Positions 26,557 through 36,058 of a DNA stretch of 64,000 nt are shown here, piece by piece; the stretch's first letter is position 1; the number at the start of each line of letters is the position of its first letter. The notes beneath the pieces are model-generated. The model was not told where the DNA came from. It saw only the letters and a program-made list of their open reading frames with translations, and searched no databases. A program made the position numbers and the translations under genes. Location of the stretch: the NCBI RefSeq assembly GCF_018861905.1, contig NZ_JAHLDU010000004.1, forward strand, positions 1 to 64,000, read 5' to 3'. This DNA comes from Clostridium sp. DSM 17811. Lineage in GTDB: Bacteria; Bacillota; Clostridia; Clostridiales; Clostridiaceae.

Positions 26557-28554
26557 TTAAATGTTTCTTGATACTTCATATGCATCCCAGATTGCGTACA
26601 TAATATTCTGAACTTGTCTTGCGTCTCCTAGCAGATGAACCTCTGGTACTTTAAACTTTAGTTCATCGTATAAACTCTTTTGTGAGTTATAGCCAATTGC
26701 AACAATTGCGCAATCTGCTTTTATAGCTTCTTCTTTTTCGCCTGATTTTAGTATGAAGCCTTCATTAGTAGCACTTGCTACCATTGTATTAAATTTAAGA
26801 TCTATTTTCTTGAAATTAACTAAATCGCGAAGCATATCCTCATTTGCATGGCACAAAGGGCCACCTACTTTTAAGATGTCACTTTGCATTTCAACAATCG
26901 TAACTTTTTTGCCTTGATCTACTAACCATAAAGCAGCCTCGCAACCTACTAGCCCGCCACCAATAATTACTACATTATTACCAGCATCTTTTCTTCCGAG
27001 AAGAACATCTTCGGCGCTATAAACTTTACTCGAATTATCAATATTAAGAATTCTAGGAGTTGAACCAGTAGCAACAATTACAACATCAGATTTTAAATTA
27101 GTAATGATTTCTTTAGTAGCTTCTGTATTAAATTGTATATCTACTTCTAAATCTTTTAATTCATTTGTATACCATTTAGCAAGGGCTCTGTCATCGTCCT
27201 TAAAATCTGGAACTCCTCCAGCTATAATATTTCCACCTAGTCTATCGCTTTTTTCAAGCAAAGTAACTTTATGCCCCCTTAGAGTACAGACTCTAGCTGC
27301 TTCACAACCAGCCACTCCGCCACCAATGATGACCACTTTTTTACTTTTTCTAGCAGAAGCTATGCCGTATTCATTTTCTCTTCCGCAAGCCGGGTTTACA
27401 GCGCAAGATACGGTGGCATAAGTAGCGAGCCTTCCCATACAACCTTCTTGGCATGATAAACAAGGTCTCACCTTATCAAATTTATCAGCCATTATCTTAT
27501 TAGGTATTTCAGCATCTGCAAGAAGAGGTCTTCCAAGCGCAATCATGTCTGTTTTTCCTTGTAGGATAGATTCACTTGCAAGTTCAGGGTCTTCCATTCT
27601 ACCAGCAGTAATTACAGGAACTTTAAGTACTTTTTTTAGTATTTCATTGTACTCTAAATACATCCCTTTTTTCTGATACATTGGTGGATGACTCCAATAC
27701 CAAGAATCATAAGAACCTACATCTCCATTAAAAGCATCATAACCAGCTTCTTCAAGAATTTTAGCTGCCTCAATTCCTTCTTCTATATCTCTACCTTTTT
27801 CCTCGAAATCTTCACCAGGAAGGCCACCTTGCCTCCAATCTTTAATAAAACTTTTAATGCTATAACGTAGTGAAACTGGATAATCCTGTCCACATGCTTC
27901 TTTTATCGCTTGTACAACTTCTATAGCAAATCTTAGTCTATTTCTTAAACTTCCACCATACTCATCTGTTCTATTATTAAAAAATGAAATTGCAAATTGA
28001 TCAAGTAAATAACCTTCATGTACGGCATGAATTTCAATACCGTCAAAACCAGCTTTTTTAGCTATAACAGCTGACTGCGCAAATTTTTTAATATAAGTTT
28101 TTATTTCTTCTATAGTTAAGGCTCTACAGGTAACTCCATCAAGCCATCTATGAGGAATCGGTGACGGTGCTACTGCGGTTTTGCCTACAATTGAAGGTAT
28201 ACTTACTCTTCCAAATCCAGCTGACAACTGCAAAAACATTTTTGCCCCATAAGCATGTACTCTTTCAGTCATAATTTTTCCTGTTTTAACAAAGTTCAAA
28301 GGATTAAGTGTTGGACAAGGCATTGATGGTAAAGCACACTTTTCAATGTCATTTTCAACCATAGTTACTCCGGTAATAATTAAACCGGTACCGCCTTTAG
28401 CCCTCTCAACGTAATACTCTACTCCACGTTCATTATAAGTTCCATCGGCGTCACATAACCCACCAGGACCCATTGGTGCCATAACAAATCTGTTTTTAAT
28501 TTCTAATTTACCTATTTTCATTGGCTGAAAAAGAATTTCATACTTTTTTTTCAA
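26557..28554 (-). CDS. Old-yellow-enzyme / 2-enoate reductase-type FMN-FeS-FAD oxidoreductase
   Basis: 665 residues from a TTG at 28554 that follows AGGGGGTATT; an upstream in-frame start would lie before that site. Order of domains: an FMN-binding TIM barrel (about 1-370; NRFVMAPMGPGGL, GFDGIEIHAVHEGYLLDQF), a cysteine cluster for a 4Fe-4S centre (CLSCQEGCMG, with a later Cys), then two Rossmann nucleotide sites (VVIIGGGVAGCEAARV and VVIIGGGLVGCEAALW). This is the layout of 2,4-dienoyl-CoA and 2-enoate reductases. It reduces an activated C=C bond; the substrate is unknown. Divergent from a TetR gene that probably controls it. Confidence 0.88.
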   Translation of the reverse strand: MKKKYEILFQPMKIGKLEIKNRFVMAPMGPGGLCDADGTYNERGVEYYVERAKGGTGLIITGVTMVENDIEKCALPSMPCPTLNPLNFVKTGKIMTERVHAYGAKMFLQLSAGFGRVSIPSIVGKTAVAPSPIPHRWLDGVTCRALTIEEIKTYIKKFAQSAVIAKKAGFDGIEIHAVHEGYLLDQFAISFFNNRTDEYGGSLRNRLRFAIEVVQAIKEACGQDYPVSLRYSIKSFIKDWRQGGLPGEDFEEKGRDIEEGIEAAKILEEAGYDAFNGDVGSYDSWYWSHPPMYQKKGMYLEYNEILKKVLKVPVITAGRMEDPELASESILQGKTDMIALGRPLLADAEIPNKIMADKFDKVRPCLSCQEGCMGRLATYATVSCAVNPACGRENEYGIASARKSKKVVIIGGGVAGCEAARVCTLRGHKVTLLEKSDRLGGNIIAGGVPDFKDDDRALAKWYTNELKDLEVDIQFNTEATKEIITNLKSDVVIVATGSTPRILNIDNSSKVYSAEDVLLGRKDAGNNVVIIGGGLVGCEAALWLVDQGKKVTIVEMQSDILKVGGPLCHANEDMLRDLVNFKKIDLKFNTMVASATNEGFILKSGEKEEAIKADCAIVAIGYNSQKSLYDELKFKVPEVHLLGDARQVQNIMYAIWDAYEVSRNI

Positions 28555-28583
28555 AATAATACCCCCTATGAAATAAAGTCTAG

Positions 28584-28621
28584 TGAATTTATTCAACGAA
28601 CAAACTCACTGAATAGGTTCA
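28584..28621. promoter_or_regulatory. Two candidate TetR operators
   Basis: TGAATTTATTCA (28584-28595) and TGAATAGGTTCA (28610-28621) are related near-palindromes 26 bases apart in the divergent flavoenzyme/tetR gap, just upstream of the flavoenzyme start. Confidence 0.45.
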
Positions 28622-28681
28622 TTATATAAATATGTTATATTTATGTCAATACAATTATAAAACTTAAACTTATAAACAAAG

Positions 28682-28709
28682 TTGACAAACCATATTAATA
28701 ACCTATAAT
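28682..28709 (+). promoter_or_regulatory. Promoter of the TetR gene
   Basis: TTGACA (28682-28687), 16-base spacer, TATAAT (28704-28709), 35 bases before the tetR start. Confidence 0.65.
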
Positions 28710-28744
28710 TTACTTAGAAAAAGATTATAGTTAGGAGATTTATT

Positions 28745-29359
28745 ATGGATGAAGAAAAGTTAAACAACAGACAACTACAAGCACTTAACACTAAAAACAA
28801 AATATATAAAAGTGCAATTGACCTTATGGACAAGAAAGGTTATAAAAATATTAAAATACAAGATATATGTAAAAAAGCCGGAGTTTCTGTAGGTTCTTTT
28901 TATAATTGTTTTGAATCTAAAAATGAAATTCTTATAGAAATATATAAGCGGGCAGATGAATATTTTATTAAGGAAGTTGCCAATAATATATATTGCGATA
29001 ACGCTACAAATGAAATTATTAAGTATTTTGATTATTATGCAAAGTATAATGTTCAAGTTGGAATTGACACAATGAAATTATTGTATAACTCAAATAATAA
29101 GTTATTTATAACTAAAGGTAGGGATATGCAAAATCTACTGAATATTATTATAGAAAGAGGGCAAGAAAAAAATGAGCTTAGTAATGAGATGTCTAAAGAA
29201 AGTATTACTGAATATTTATTTATAGCTGCGAGAGGGGTTGTATATAATTGGTGTCTTTATGATGGAAAATTTGACCTTTTAGAAGCAATGAATGAATATA
29301 TGAAGCGTTTTATAATTATATTTAAATATGAAAATAGTATTAAACAAAAGAATAGCTAA
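28745..29359 (+). CDS. TetR-family transcriptional regulator
   Basis: 204 residues. The N-terminal helix-turn-helix is clear: KIYKSAIDLMDKKGYKNIKI, then QDICKKAGVSVGSFYNCFES and KNEILIEIY. The C-terminal ligand and dimer domain is helical and specific to this protein. Divergent from the flavoenzyme gene, with two palindromes between them, so it likely represses that gene and responds to its substrate or a related toxic compound. Confidence 0.88.
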   Translation: MDEEKLNNRQLQALNTKNKIYKSAIDLMDKKGYKNIKIQDICKKAGVSVGSFYNCFESKNEILIEIYKRADEYFIKEVANNIYCDNATNEIIKYFDYYAKYNVQVGIDTMKLLYNSNNKLFITKGRDMQNLLNIIIERGQEKNELSNEMSKESITEYLFIAARGVVYNWCLYDGKFDLLEAMNEYMKRFIIIFKYENSIKQKNS

Positions 29360-29390
29360 TAGGTAGTTATTTTAAACTACCTATTAGCTA
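29353..29390. terminator. Bidirectional terminator
   Basis: Perfect 15-bp inverted repeat with arms TAGCTAATAGGTAGT and ACTACCTATTAGCTA and an 8-base loop, between convergent tetR and the GH105 gene. Confidence 0.8.
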
Positions 29391-29442
29391 TCAACAACAC
29401 TCTATTTAATTATTTGCAGAATTATTGTTTATTAATTATGGT

Positions 29443-30564
29443 TTATAGATGGTTAAGTGCTTCCACAAGAGCCATTATAGTTAATGATTGTCCATAAGCC
29501 ATTGGAGCTATAATTATATTCTTATAATGATCTACATTATATCCCATGCCAGTTCCACCGGATACTTTTAATACAGTACCATCTTTTTCTATGTTGTTAC
29601 ATAATGCTTTTATTGTTTTCTCAGCATATGGTTTAAATGAGTCATCAAGTATTCCTAGGCGTATTCCAGTTAAAATACCAGTAACTATAGCTGCAGAGCC
29701 AGAAACTTCCTCATAACTAGTAACATCGTCTATAACTGTATGCCATAAACCGGACTTTGCTTGATATTTAACTAAGGTATTTACTTGAGCTTTAAAAGTA
29801 TCAAGTAAAAATTTCTTGATCCCTGGATTCATTGTGCCTTCAAATGCCTCGATATAGTCTAAAATTCCAAAAGTAAACCATGAATTACCTCTGCACCAAA
29901 AAACTTCACCAAAATTACTGTTTTCATTAAAACTCCAACCGTGATAGAATAGACCAGATTTTTTATCATATAAATATTTTATATGAACAAGCATTTGATT
30001 AATTGATTCATCAACCCAATCCTTCCTGTTATATTTTTGCCCCATTTTATTTAAAAATAAGACGGTCATAAATATGGTATCTATCCACATCTCACTTTCA
30101 TTTAACCTTACTGCTTGCCTATCACCATTTGCACTAGTTACATGTTGGAAAGCACCTTCTTTAGTTCTTGGAAGGCAATTTATGAGCCAGTCAGCCCATG
30201 TTAAGCAAAGGTTTTCATATTCGGGATTATTAATAACTTCGCATAGATTTACAAGGGTTAGCAATGGTGCCGTAGTATTGATGTTTTTAGAAGGTAATCC
30301 TATTTCTATATTAGTTTTATACCAATTAGTTAAAAAGTCTAAATACTTATCACTCTTGTCGTGTTTATCTAATTTTAATAAACCATATAGACCTACACCT
30401 TGTGGCCAATCCCATTCTTGAATACCAAAATCTCTAGGAAATAAACCTATTGATTCGCCGCCTTCTTTAGGTAACTTTTTTTCAACGGTTGGACTATCTA
30501 GGTTAATTAGTTTATTAACAACTAGATCCAGTTTAATACGTATTTCTTTTTCTGTTAATTTCAT
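29443..30564 (-). CDS. Unsaturated rhamnogalacturonyl hydrolase (GH105, YteR/RhiN-like)
   Basis: 373 residues with the alpha6/alpha6-barrel signatures of GH105: WDWPQGVGLYGLLKL, the catalytic-type Asp162 in MWIDTIFMTVLFLNKMG, FYHGWSF, WCRGNSWFTFGILDYIE, EEVSGSAAIVTGI. It removes the terminal unsaturated galacturonic acid from rhamnogalacturonan disaccharides made by lyases, releasing L-rhamnose. No signal peptide is visible, so it acts in the cytoplasm after uptake. Divergent from a GPH transporter that probably imports the substrate. Start ATG at 30564 has a GAGGTGG site. Confidence 0.9.
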   Translation of the reverse strand: MKLTEKEIRIKLDLVVNKLINLDSPTVEKKLPKEGGESIGLFPRDFGIQEWDWPQGVGLYGLLKLDKHDKSDKYLDFLTNWYKTNIEIGLPSKNINTTAPLLTLVNLCEVINNPEYENLCLTWADWLINCLPRTKEGAFQHVTSANGDRQAVRLNESEMWIDTIFMTVLFLNKMGQKYNRKDWVDESINQMLVHIKYLYDKKSGLFYHGWSFNENSNFGEVFWCRGNSWFTFGILDYIEAFEGTMNPGIKKFLLDTFKAQVNTLVKYQAKSGLWHTVIDDVTSYEEVSGSAAIVTGILTGIRLGILDDSFKPYAEKTIKALCNNIEKDGTVLKVSGGTGMGYNVDHYKNIIIAPMAYGQSLTIMALVEALNHL

Positions 30565-30806
30565 AATACCACCTCACTATATTATAGTTTATAATTAATT
30601 TTACGCTATATACAAATTATACATTACTAAAGACAATAAATATACACATAAACAAAACAAAACAAAGAAAACATAAAATATAGTGATTTAGGTGCATAGT
30701 ATAGTTATTAGTGGCTGATAAAGAATGGATAACAGACTTTGGCAGTTAACATAGGTACAAACAAACAAGATACCAACACTTACAAATATAACACACATAA
30801 AATATG

Positions 30807-30886
30807 TTGACTTTATGTTGCATGTGGAGTAATATCAATATAAAAGTTTGAGTAAACGTTAACGTTAATTTACGTAAACGTTAACG
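30807..30886 (+). promoter_or_regulatory. Promoter and repeated operator before the GPH transporter
   Basis: TTGACT (30807-30812), 17-base spacer, TAATAT (30830-30835). Downstream, GTAAACGTTAACG occurs at 30852-30864 and again at 30874-30886, exactly 22 bp apart (two helical turns). The rest of the 357-base divergent gap is A+T-rich, with an A/C-rich stretch at about 30645-30675; nothing further was seen. Confidence 0.5.
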
Positions 30887-30921
30887 GTTAAATACAAAAG
30901 ATATATCAGGAGGGGAAAAAT

Positions 30922-32469
30922 ATGAGTAAAAAAGACGGGAAAATAAGATTTATAAATTATTTTTCATATGGAATGAATGATTTTATAGGAGCGGGGGCAT
31001 TTGCTTTAACATCTGCATGGTTATTATATTTTTATACTACATTTTGTGGCTTATCGCCAATTCAAGCTGCCTCAATATTTGCATTGGCTCGCGTTGTCGA
31101 TGCGGTAGCAAGTCCTACAATGGGATTTATAACAGACAATTTCCATAAGACTAAATTAGGAAGGAGGTTTGGAAGACGGAAATTCTTCTTGTTACTTGCA
31201 ATACCTCTCGTAGGAGTTTACACAACTATTTGGATTAGTGGATTCACTTATTTTTACTATCTTGCAACTTATATAGCATTTGAGTTAGTGTATACTATGA
31301 TACTTATACCATATGATACGCTAGCTGCAGAAATGACATCAGATTTTAAAGTAAGGGCTAAACTTACTAGTGCAAGAATGTACATAGCTCAGTTTTCTGC
31401 ATTCTTAGCAGCATTTATACCAGGAAGACTTATAAATTTATTAGGAAAAGAATCACCTAAGTCATTCTTGTATGCAGCTATGATTTTTACTGTAATATTT
31501 GTTATTGTATTAATCCTTGTCTACCTATTTACATGGGAAAGACCACTTGCAGAGATAGAGGCTGCAGAGGCGAGTGAGGTTAAAGAAAAATTAACATTTA
31601 TGCAAAATGTACAAAAGATATATGTAGATTTGGTAACAACACTTAGAATTAGAACTTTCAGAGCCCATTTGGGTATGTATATTGGGGGGTACTTAGCACA
31701 AGACACATTTAATGCAGTATTCACTTATTTTGTAGTTTTTGCATTATTTCAAAATGTTATAATGGCATCAAATTTAATTGCAGTAATGTATATATTCCAA
31801 ATAGCAGGTGTTGGTATAGCAACATATTTAACACTTAAATTAAATCCAGGAGCTGCATTTAGAGTAGTATCTTCAATTTTTATAATAAGCATTATAGGAT
31901 ATTTGATTGTGTACAAGACTATTCCAACAAGTATTATAGCTTTATATGCTGTATCTTGTATTGCTGGACTAGGACGTGGTGGAATAAATTTTGTGCCTTG
32001 GAATAACTATACTTTTGTTCCGGATGTAGACGAAATAGTATCTGGGGATAGACGTGAGGGAGTTTTTGCAGGATTTATGTGTTTCCTTAGAAAAGCTTCT
32101 CAGGCACTTGCTATTTTTTTAGTAGGAGTTGCATTAGAAGAGGCACACTTTGTATCTGGAGTAAAAACGCAGCCACAAGAAGCTTTAAATATAATGGTGG
32201 TTATATTAATAGCAGCACCTATTATATTCCTTATTATAGGTATTATAGCATCATTTAAATTTACAGTAACAAGGGAATCTCATGATATATTAAAGAAAGA
32301 AGTAAAAAGATTAAAGACGGGCGGATCAAAGGCTGATGTTGATGATGAAACTCGCAAAACTGTAGAAGAATTAACAGGATGGGATTATGAGAAGCTATGG
32401 GGAAATAATCCTGTAGGATATAAGAATTGGAAAAAATGTAAAGCTAAAGATAAACAAGCAAGTATGTAA
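30922..32469 (+). CDS. GPH (glycoside-pentoside-hexuronide) family sugar transporter
   Basis: 515 residues, about 12 membrane segments. Family motifs are YGMNDFIGAGAF near the N-terminus, RVVDAVASPTMGFITDN, KLGRRFGRRKFFLL and LIPYDTLAAEMTSD. A long hydrophilic C-terminal tail follows helix 12 (about 450-515). Cation-linked symporter. The divergent unsaturated rhamnogalacturonyl hydrolase suggests it brings in unsaturated rhamnogalacturonide disaccharides. Confidence 0.85.
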   Translation: MSKKDGKIRFINYFSYGMNDFIGAGAFALTSAWLLYFYTTFCGLSPIQAASIFALARVVDAVASPTMGFITDNFHKTKLGRRFGRRKFFLLLAIPLVGVYTTIWISGFTYFYYLATYIAFELVYTMILIPYDTLAAEMTSDFKVRAKLTSARMYIAQFSAFLAAFIPGRLINLLGKESPKSFLYAAMIFTVIFVIVLILVYLFTWERPLAEIEAAEASEVKEKLTFMQNVQKIYVDLVTTLRIRTFRAHLGMYIGGYLAQDTFNAVFTYFVVFALFQNVIMASNLIAVMYIFQIAGVGIATYLTLKLNPGAAFRVVSSIFIISIIGYLIVYKTIPTSIIALYAVSCIAGLGRGGINFVPWNNYTFVPDVDEIVSGDRREGVFAGFMCFLRKASQALAIFLVGVALEEAHFVSGVKTQPQEALNIMVVILIAAPIIFLIIGIIASFKFTVTRESHDILKKEVKRLKTGGSKADVDDETRKTVEELTGWDYEKLWGNNPVGYKNWKKCKAKDKQASM

Positions 32470-32517
32470 TAAATTAGTATTTATTGATAAATAGTTAGTA
32501 TGTTAGTATATAAAAAG

Positions 32518-32562
32518 AGCTACCTTAAATTAGGAAAAATTTCTAAAAGGGTAGTTTTTTTT
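32518..32562 (+). terminator. Terminator after the GPH transporter
   Basis: CTACC/GGTAG outer stem with an inner TAG/CTA pair, then eight T residues to about 32562. Confidence 0.65.
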
Positions 32563-32702
32563 ATAATATTCATTAAAATTAAAGGAAAAATTTAAAGGTG
32601 AAAGACTAATATTGATGTTGTATATTAATGCTATACAAGTTTTAGGAAAACAACAAGTATGATTTACAGATAATAAAATTTATTTAGGGAGTGGATTAGG
32701 TT

Positions 32703-33539
32703 ATGAGAATTGGAATTCGCGGACATGATATAGGACAATACAAATTAGAGGAATTAGCAGAAATATTGGAAGGTAAAAATCTTAAAAGTATTCAATTTGT
32801 ACCTAAAAAAATAATAACTGAATTTAAAATTATGAGTGGAAGCATGACACCAGGAATGGCTGAGCATATTAAGCAAATACTTACAAAACATAATTTGAAT
32901 ATAAGTATACTCGGATGTTATATAAATTTAGCAAATCCAGATGATAATGAACTTAATGAACTATTAGAGAATTTCAAAGAACATATACGTTTTGCAAAAT
33001 ATTTAGGATGTAATATAGTTGGGACAGAAACAGGAGCACTTAATAGAGAGTATGTTTATACAAAAGATAACAATACAGAAGAGGCATTTAAGAGGTCTCT
33101 AAGTTCAATAAAAATACTTGTAAAAGAAGCAGAAAAGTTTGGAGTTGTAGTTGGAGTTGAGGGAGTCACAAAACATGTGATGAACACACCGGAAAGGCTA
33201 AAGAGAGCAATAGATTGTGTTAATTCTAATAACCTACAAATTATATTTGATCCTATTAATTTTATAGATGAGACAAATTTCGATAAACAAGATGAGATAA
33301 TAAAGAAATCATTCGAATTATTTGGTGATAAAATAGCAATCATCCATGCTAAAGATTTTGTATACGATGATGGAAAAGTAAAACAAGTCTCGATTGGTAG
33401 TGGAAAATTTAACTATCCATTATTATTATCTTTAATAAAAGAAAGAAAGCCATACATTGATATAATACTTGAGGACACAGTTCCAACAGATTTAGATTCG
33501 AGTATTAAATATATAGAGGAATTATATAAAAAAATATGA
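32703..33539 (+). CDS. Sugar phosphate isomerase/epimerase, AP-endonuclease-2 TIM-barrel family
   Basis: 278 residues. The metal ligands of the family appear in order: Glu in VVGVEGVTKH, Asp in IIFDPINFID, His in AIIHAKDF, Glu in IILEDT. The N-terminal part (RIGIRGHDIGQYKLEELAEI) is a typical first barrel strand and helix. The reaction is not identifiable. Placed between the rhamnogalacturonide transporter and an aminotransferase, it may act on a released uronic acid or sugar. Confidence 0.7.
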   Translation: MRIGIRGHDIGQYKLEELAEILEGKNLKSIQFVPKKIITEFKIMSGSMTPGMAEHIKQILTKHNLNISILGCYINLANPDDNELNELLENFKEHIRFAKYLGCNIVGTETGALNREYVYTKDNNTEEAFKRSLSSIKILVKEAEKFGVVVGVEGVTKHVMNTPERLKRAIDCVNSNNLQIIFDPINFIDETNFDKQDEIIKKSFELFGDKIAIIHAKDFVYDDGKVKQVSIGSGKFNYPLLLSLIKERKPYIDIILEDTVPTDLDSSIKYIEELYKKI

Positions 33540-33651
33540 GTGTAATTAACATTTATGTTATAATATAAACTAATAATTCAAACTATTTAAGTTAGACATG
33601 AATTAGTGGGGTTATTAATATATTTTATTATATAATAAAAGGAGACCTAAA

Positions 33652-34842
33652 ATGATATCGAGTAAGATGAAAGATTTAGTTGCTAACAGTTCTATAATAA
33701 GAGCTATGTTTGAGGAAGGTAAAAGATTATCTGATATTTATGGTGAAGAAAATGTTTTTGACTATAGCTTAGGTAATCCAAATGCTCTTCCACCTGAAAA
33801 TATTAAAGTTGAAATTAATAAAATATTAAATGAAATAGCGCCTAAACTTGTCCACGGTTATATGAATAATTCTGGATATGAAGATGTTAGAGGAAAAATT
33901 GCTGAATTTTTAAATAAAAAGCACAATATAGATATTTCATACAATAATATAGTTATGACTTGTGGGGCAGCCGGAGGATTAAATATTTTATTGAAAACAT
34001 TACTTAATCCAGAAGATGAAGTTATTGTTTTTGCACCATTTTTTGGTGAATACAGAAACTATGTAAATAATTTTGATGGTAAACTTGTTGTCGTTTCTAC
34101 AGATATTGATACTTTTGAACCTAATATGGAGAGTTTAAAAGATAAAATAAATAGTAAAACAAAAGCAATTATTATAAACTCACCCAATAATCCAACGGGT
34201 GTCGTATACTGCGAAAAGGTTATACAAGACTTATCAGATTTAATGAATCAAAAACAGGATGAGTTAGGTACAAGCATATATCTTATATCCGATGAGCCTT
34301 ATAGAGAAATAGTTTATGATAATGTTGTTGTTCCATATATTTTGAAATATTATACAAATTCATTTATTGGATATTCCTACAGTAAATCATTATCACTGCC
34401 TGGGGAAAGAATAGGCTACGTAGTTGCAAATACAAAGATGGACTGTTTTGATGATATAATGATATCTCTTAATGTTGCAAATAGAATTCTAGGATTTGTA
34501 AATGCGCCATCACTTTTCCAGAGAGTTATTGCAAATTGCCTTGAGGCCGAAGTTGATGTTAATATATACCAAAAAAATAGAGATTTATTATATAACTATC
34601 TTACAAAAATAGGATTTAAATGCGTAAAACCACAAGGAGCATTTTATTTATTTATTAGGACACCAATAAAGGATGATAAAAAGTTCTGCGAGGATGCAAA
34701 AGAATTCAACCTATTATTAGTAGCGGGATCTGCTTTTGAATGTTCAGGGCATGCAAGGTTATCATACTGTATTGATTATGAGAAAATAAAAAATTCATTA
34801 CCAGCTTTTGAAAAACTAGCAAAATCATACAATCTTAAATAG
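33652..34842 (+). CDS. PLP-dependent aminotransferase, class I/II
   Basis: 396 residues. The fold-type-I aminotransferase motifs are complete: FDYSLGNPNALPPENI, MTCGAAGGLNILLKTLLNPE, AIIINSPNNPTGVVYCE, LISDEPYREI, YSYSKSLSLPGERIGYV (PLP lysine) and the C-terminal Arg in GHARLSYCI. The substrate is most likely an acidic or aromatic amino acid, but the sequence does not settle it. Independent ribosome site (AAAGGAG). Confidence 0.85.
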   Translation: MISSKMKDLVANSSIIRAMFEEGKRLSDIYGEENVFDYSLGNPNALPPENIKVEINKILNEIAPKLVHGYMNNSGYEDVRGKIAEFLNKKHNIDISYNNIVMTCGAAGGLNILLKTLLNPEDEVIVFAPFFGEYRNYVNNFDGKLVVVSTDIDTFEPNMESLKDKINSKTKAIIINSPNNPTGVVYCEKVIQDLSDLMNQKQDELGTSIYLISDEPYREIVYDNVVVPYILKYYTNSFIGYSYSKSLSLPGERIGYVVANTKMDCFDDIMISLNVANRILGFVNAPSLFQRVIANCLEAEVDVNIYQKNRDLLYNYLTKIGFKCVKPQGAFYLFIRTPIKDDKKFCEDAKEFNLLLVAGSAFECSGHARLSYCIDYEKIKNSLPAFEKLAKSYNLK

Positions 34843-35182
34843 TATAATTTTAAAATTATTGTTTTTATTTTTAAATTATATATAATAAGAAATAGAAATC
34901 TCAGTTTGCATACATAATGTATCAAATTGAGATTTTATTATGAATTTATAAAATACAATTTGCTGTGTGGCAATATAATTAGTTATATGTTAATATATAA
35001 CTAATTATATTATAAATGTAGAAATAACATAAGAAATAGAAAGAGTCACTATCTATATTACTTAATTCGGTAATATTTTTTAATATTTTTTAATATTTTT
35101 TTAAAATAAAAGGATTTACCAAATAATTGTAGAATTTATAATTATTAGGATGTATAATTGATATGTAAAGGAGATTACGAAC
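34843..35182. other. Non-coding gap before spo0A
   Basis: Holds a terminator hairpin (arms AAATCTCAGTTTG at 34896-34908 and CAAATTGAGATTT at 34923-34935, then T-rich) and three perfect tandem copies of TAATATTTTT at 35071-35100. No 0A box (TGTCGAA) and no clear sigma-H promoter was recognised. Confidence 0.6.
35071..35100. repeat. Tandem repeat, 3 x 10 bp
   Basis: Three exact copies of TAATATTTTT. The 10-bp period matches the DNA helical repeat, so the region is probably intrinsically curved, 83-112 bases before the spo0A start. Confidence 0.8.
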
Positions 35183-36001
35183 ATGGAAGAGAAAAAAATA
35201 AATATAATTATTGTTGATGATAACAAGGAATTCTGTAATATTCTTAATGATTACTTACTAACGCAAAAGGATATAGTTGTTACTGGCATTGCACAAAATG
35301 GAATAGAAGCAATAAAATTGATTGAGGAAAAGAAACCTGATCTAGTAGTACTTGATATAATTATGCCGATTCTTGATGGACTAGGAGTTTTAGAGAGGCT
35401 AAATACAATGGAGATCCAGCCAAGGCCTCGTATAATAATGTTATCAGCAGTTGGTCATGAAAAAATTACCCAAAGAGCTATATCACTTGGAGCAGATTAT
35501 TATGTTATAAAACCTTTTGATATGGAAGTATTCGCTAATAGAATAAGACAAACGCTAAATGAAAATATATATAATGATGAAATACCGAAAACGATTTCTT
35601 ATGTTGATAACGATGAAATCAAAACCAATAGAAGTAAGCCGGTTGAAGTCGATATGATTGGTCAAATAACAAGCATTATTCATGAGATTGGAATACCGGC
35701 TAATTTAAAAGGTTATATGTTTGTACGCGAAGCAATAAACATGGTAGTGAATGATATTGATCTTTTATCATCAGTTACAAAAGAATTATATCCATTAGTA
35801 GGCGAAAAATTTAATACTACTGCGAGTAGAGTAGAAAGAGCAATAAGACATGCAATAGAAGTTGCATGGAGTAGAGAGCAAGTAGAAACCATAACCAATC
35901 TTTTTGGTTATACAATTAATAATGAAAAAGGCAAACCAACTAACTCTGAATTTATAGCGATGGTTGCTGATAAGTTAAGATTACAAAATAGGGTTAGCTA
36001 G
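35183..36001 (+). CDS. spo0A: Stage 0 sporulation protein A (response regulator)
   Basis: 272 residues, full length. The receiver domain has Asp12-Asp13 and phospho-acceptor Asp58 in [12 protein letters not shown], plus [20 protein letters not shown] and VIKPFD. The C-terminal DNA-binding domain carries the near-invariant [38 protein letters not shown] and [18 protein letters not shown]. Master regulator of entry into sporulation. Normally spo0A follows spoIVB near recN; here neither is present and it stands alone between terminators. It could be a second copy or a relocated single gene. Confidence 0.95.
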   Translation: MEEKKINIIIVDDNKEFCNILNDYLLTQKDIVVTGIAQNGIEAIKLIEEKKPDLVVLDIIMPILDGLGVLERLNTMEIQPRPRIIMLSAVGHEKITQRAISLGADYYVIKPFDMEVFANRIRQTLNENIYNDEIPKTISYVDNDEIKTNRSKPVEVDMIGQITSIIHEIGIPANLKGYMFVREAINMVVNDIDLLSSVTKELYPLVGEKFNTTASRVERAIRHAIEVAWSREQVETITNLFGYTINNEKGKPTNSEFIAMVADKLRLQNRVS

Positions 36002-36014
36002 TCTTAGTTATACC

Positions 36015-36058
36015 AATAGACTTTTTCTATTTATGAATATAAATAGAGGAGGTCTATT
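36015..36058. terminator. Hairpin after spo0A, related to the one at 36896
   Basis: AATAGAC (36015) pairs with the copy of GTCTATT ending at 36058, with an inner CTATTTAT/ATAAATAG stem. The stretch AGGAGGTCTATT in the right arm is closely repeated at 36937-36948. Probably the spo0A terminator. Confidence 0.55.

Noticed and set aside
27104-27421. 105-codon frame opposite the flavoenzyme
   Set aside because: Lies within the nucleotide-binding domains of a clear gene on the other strand; no start signal.
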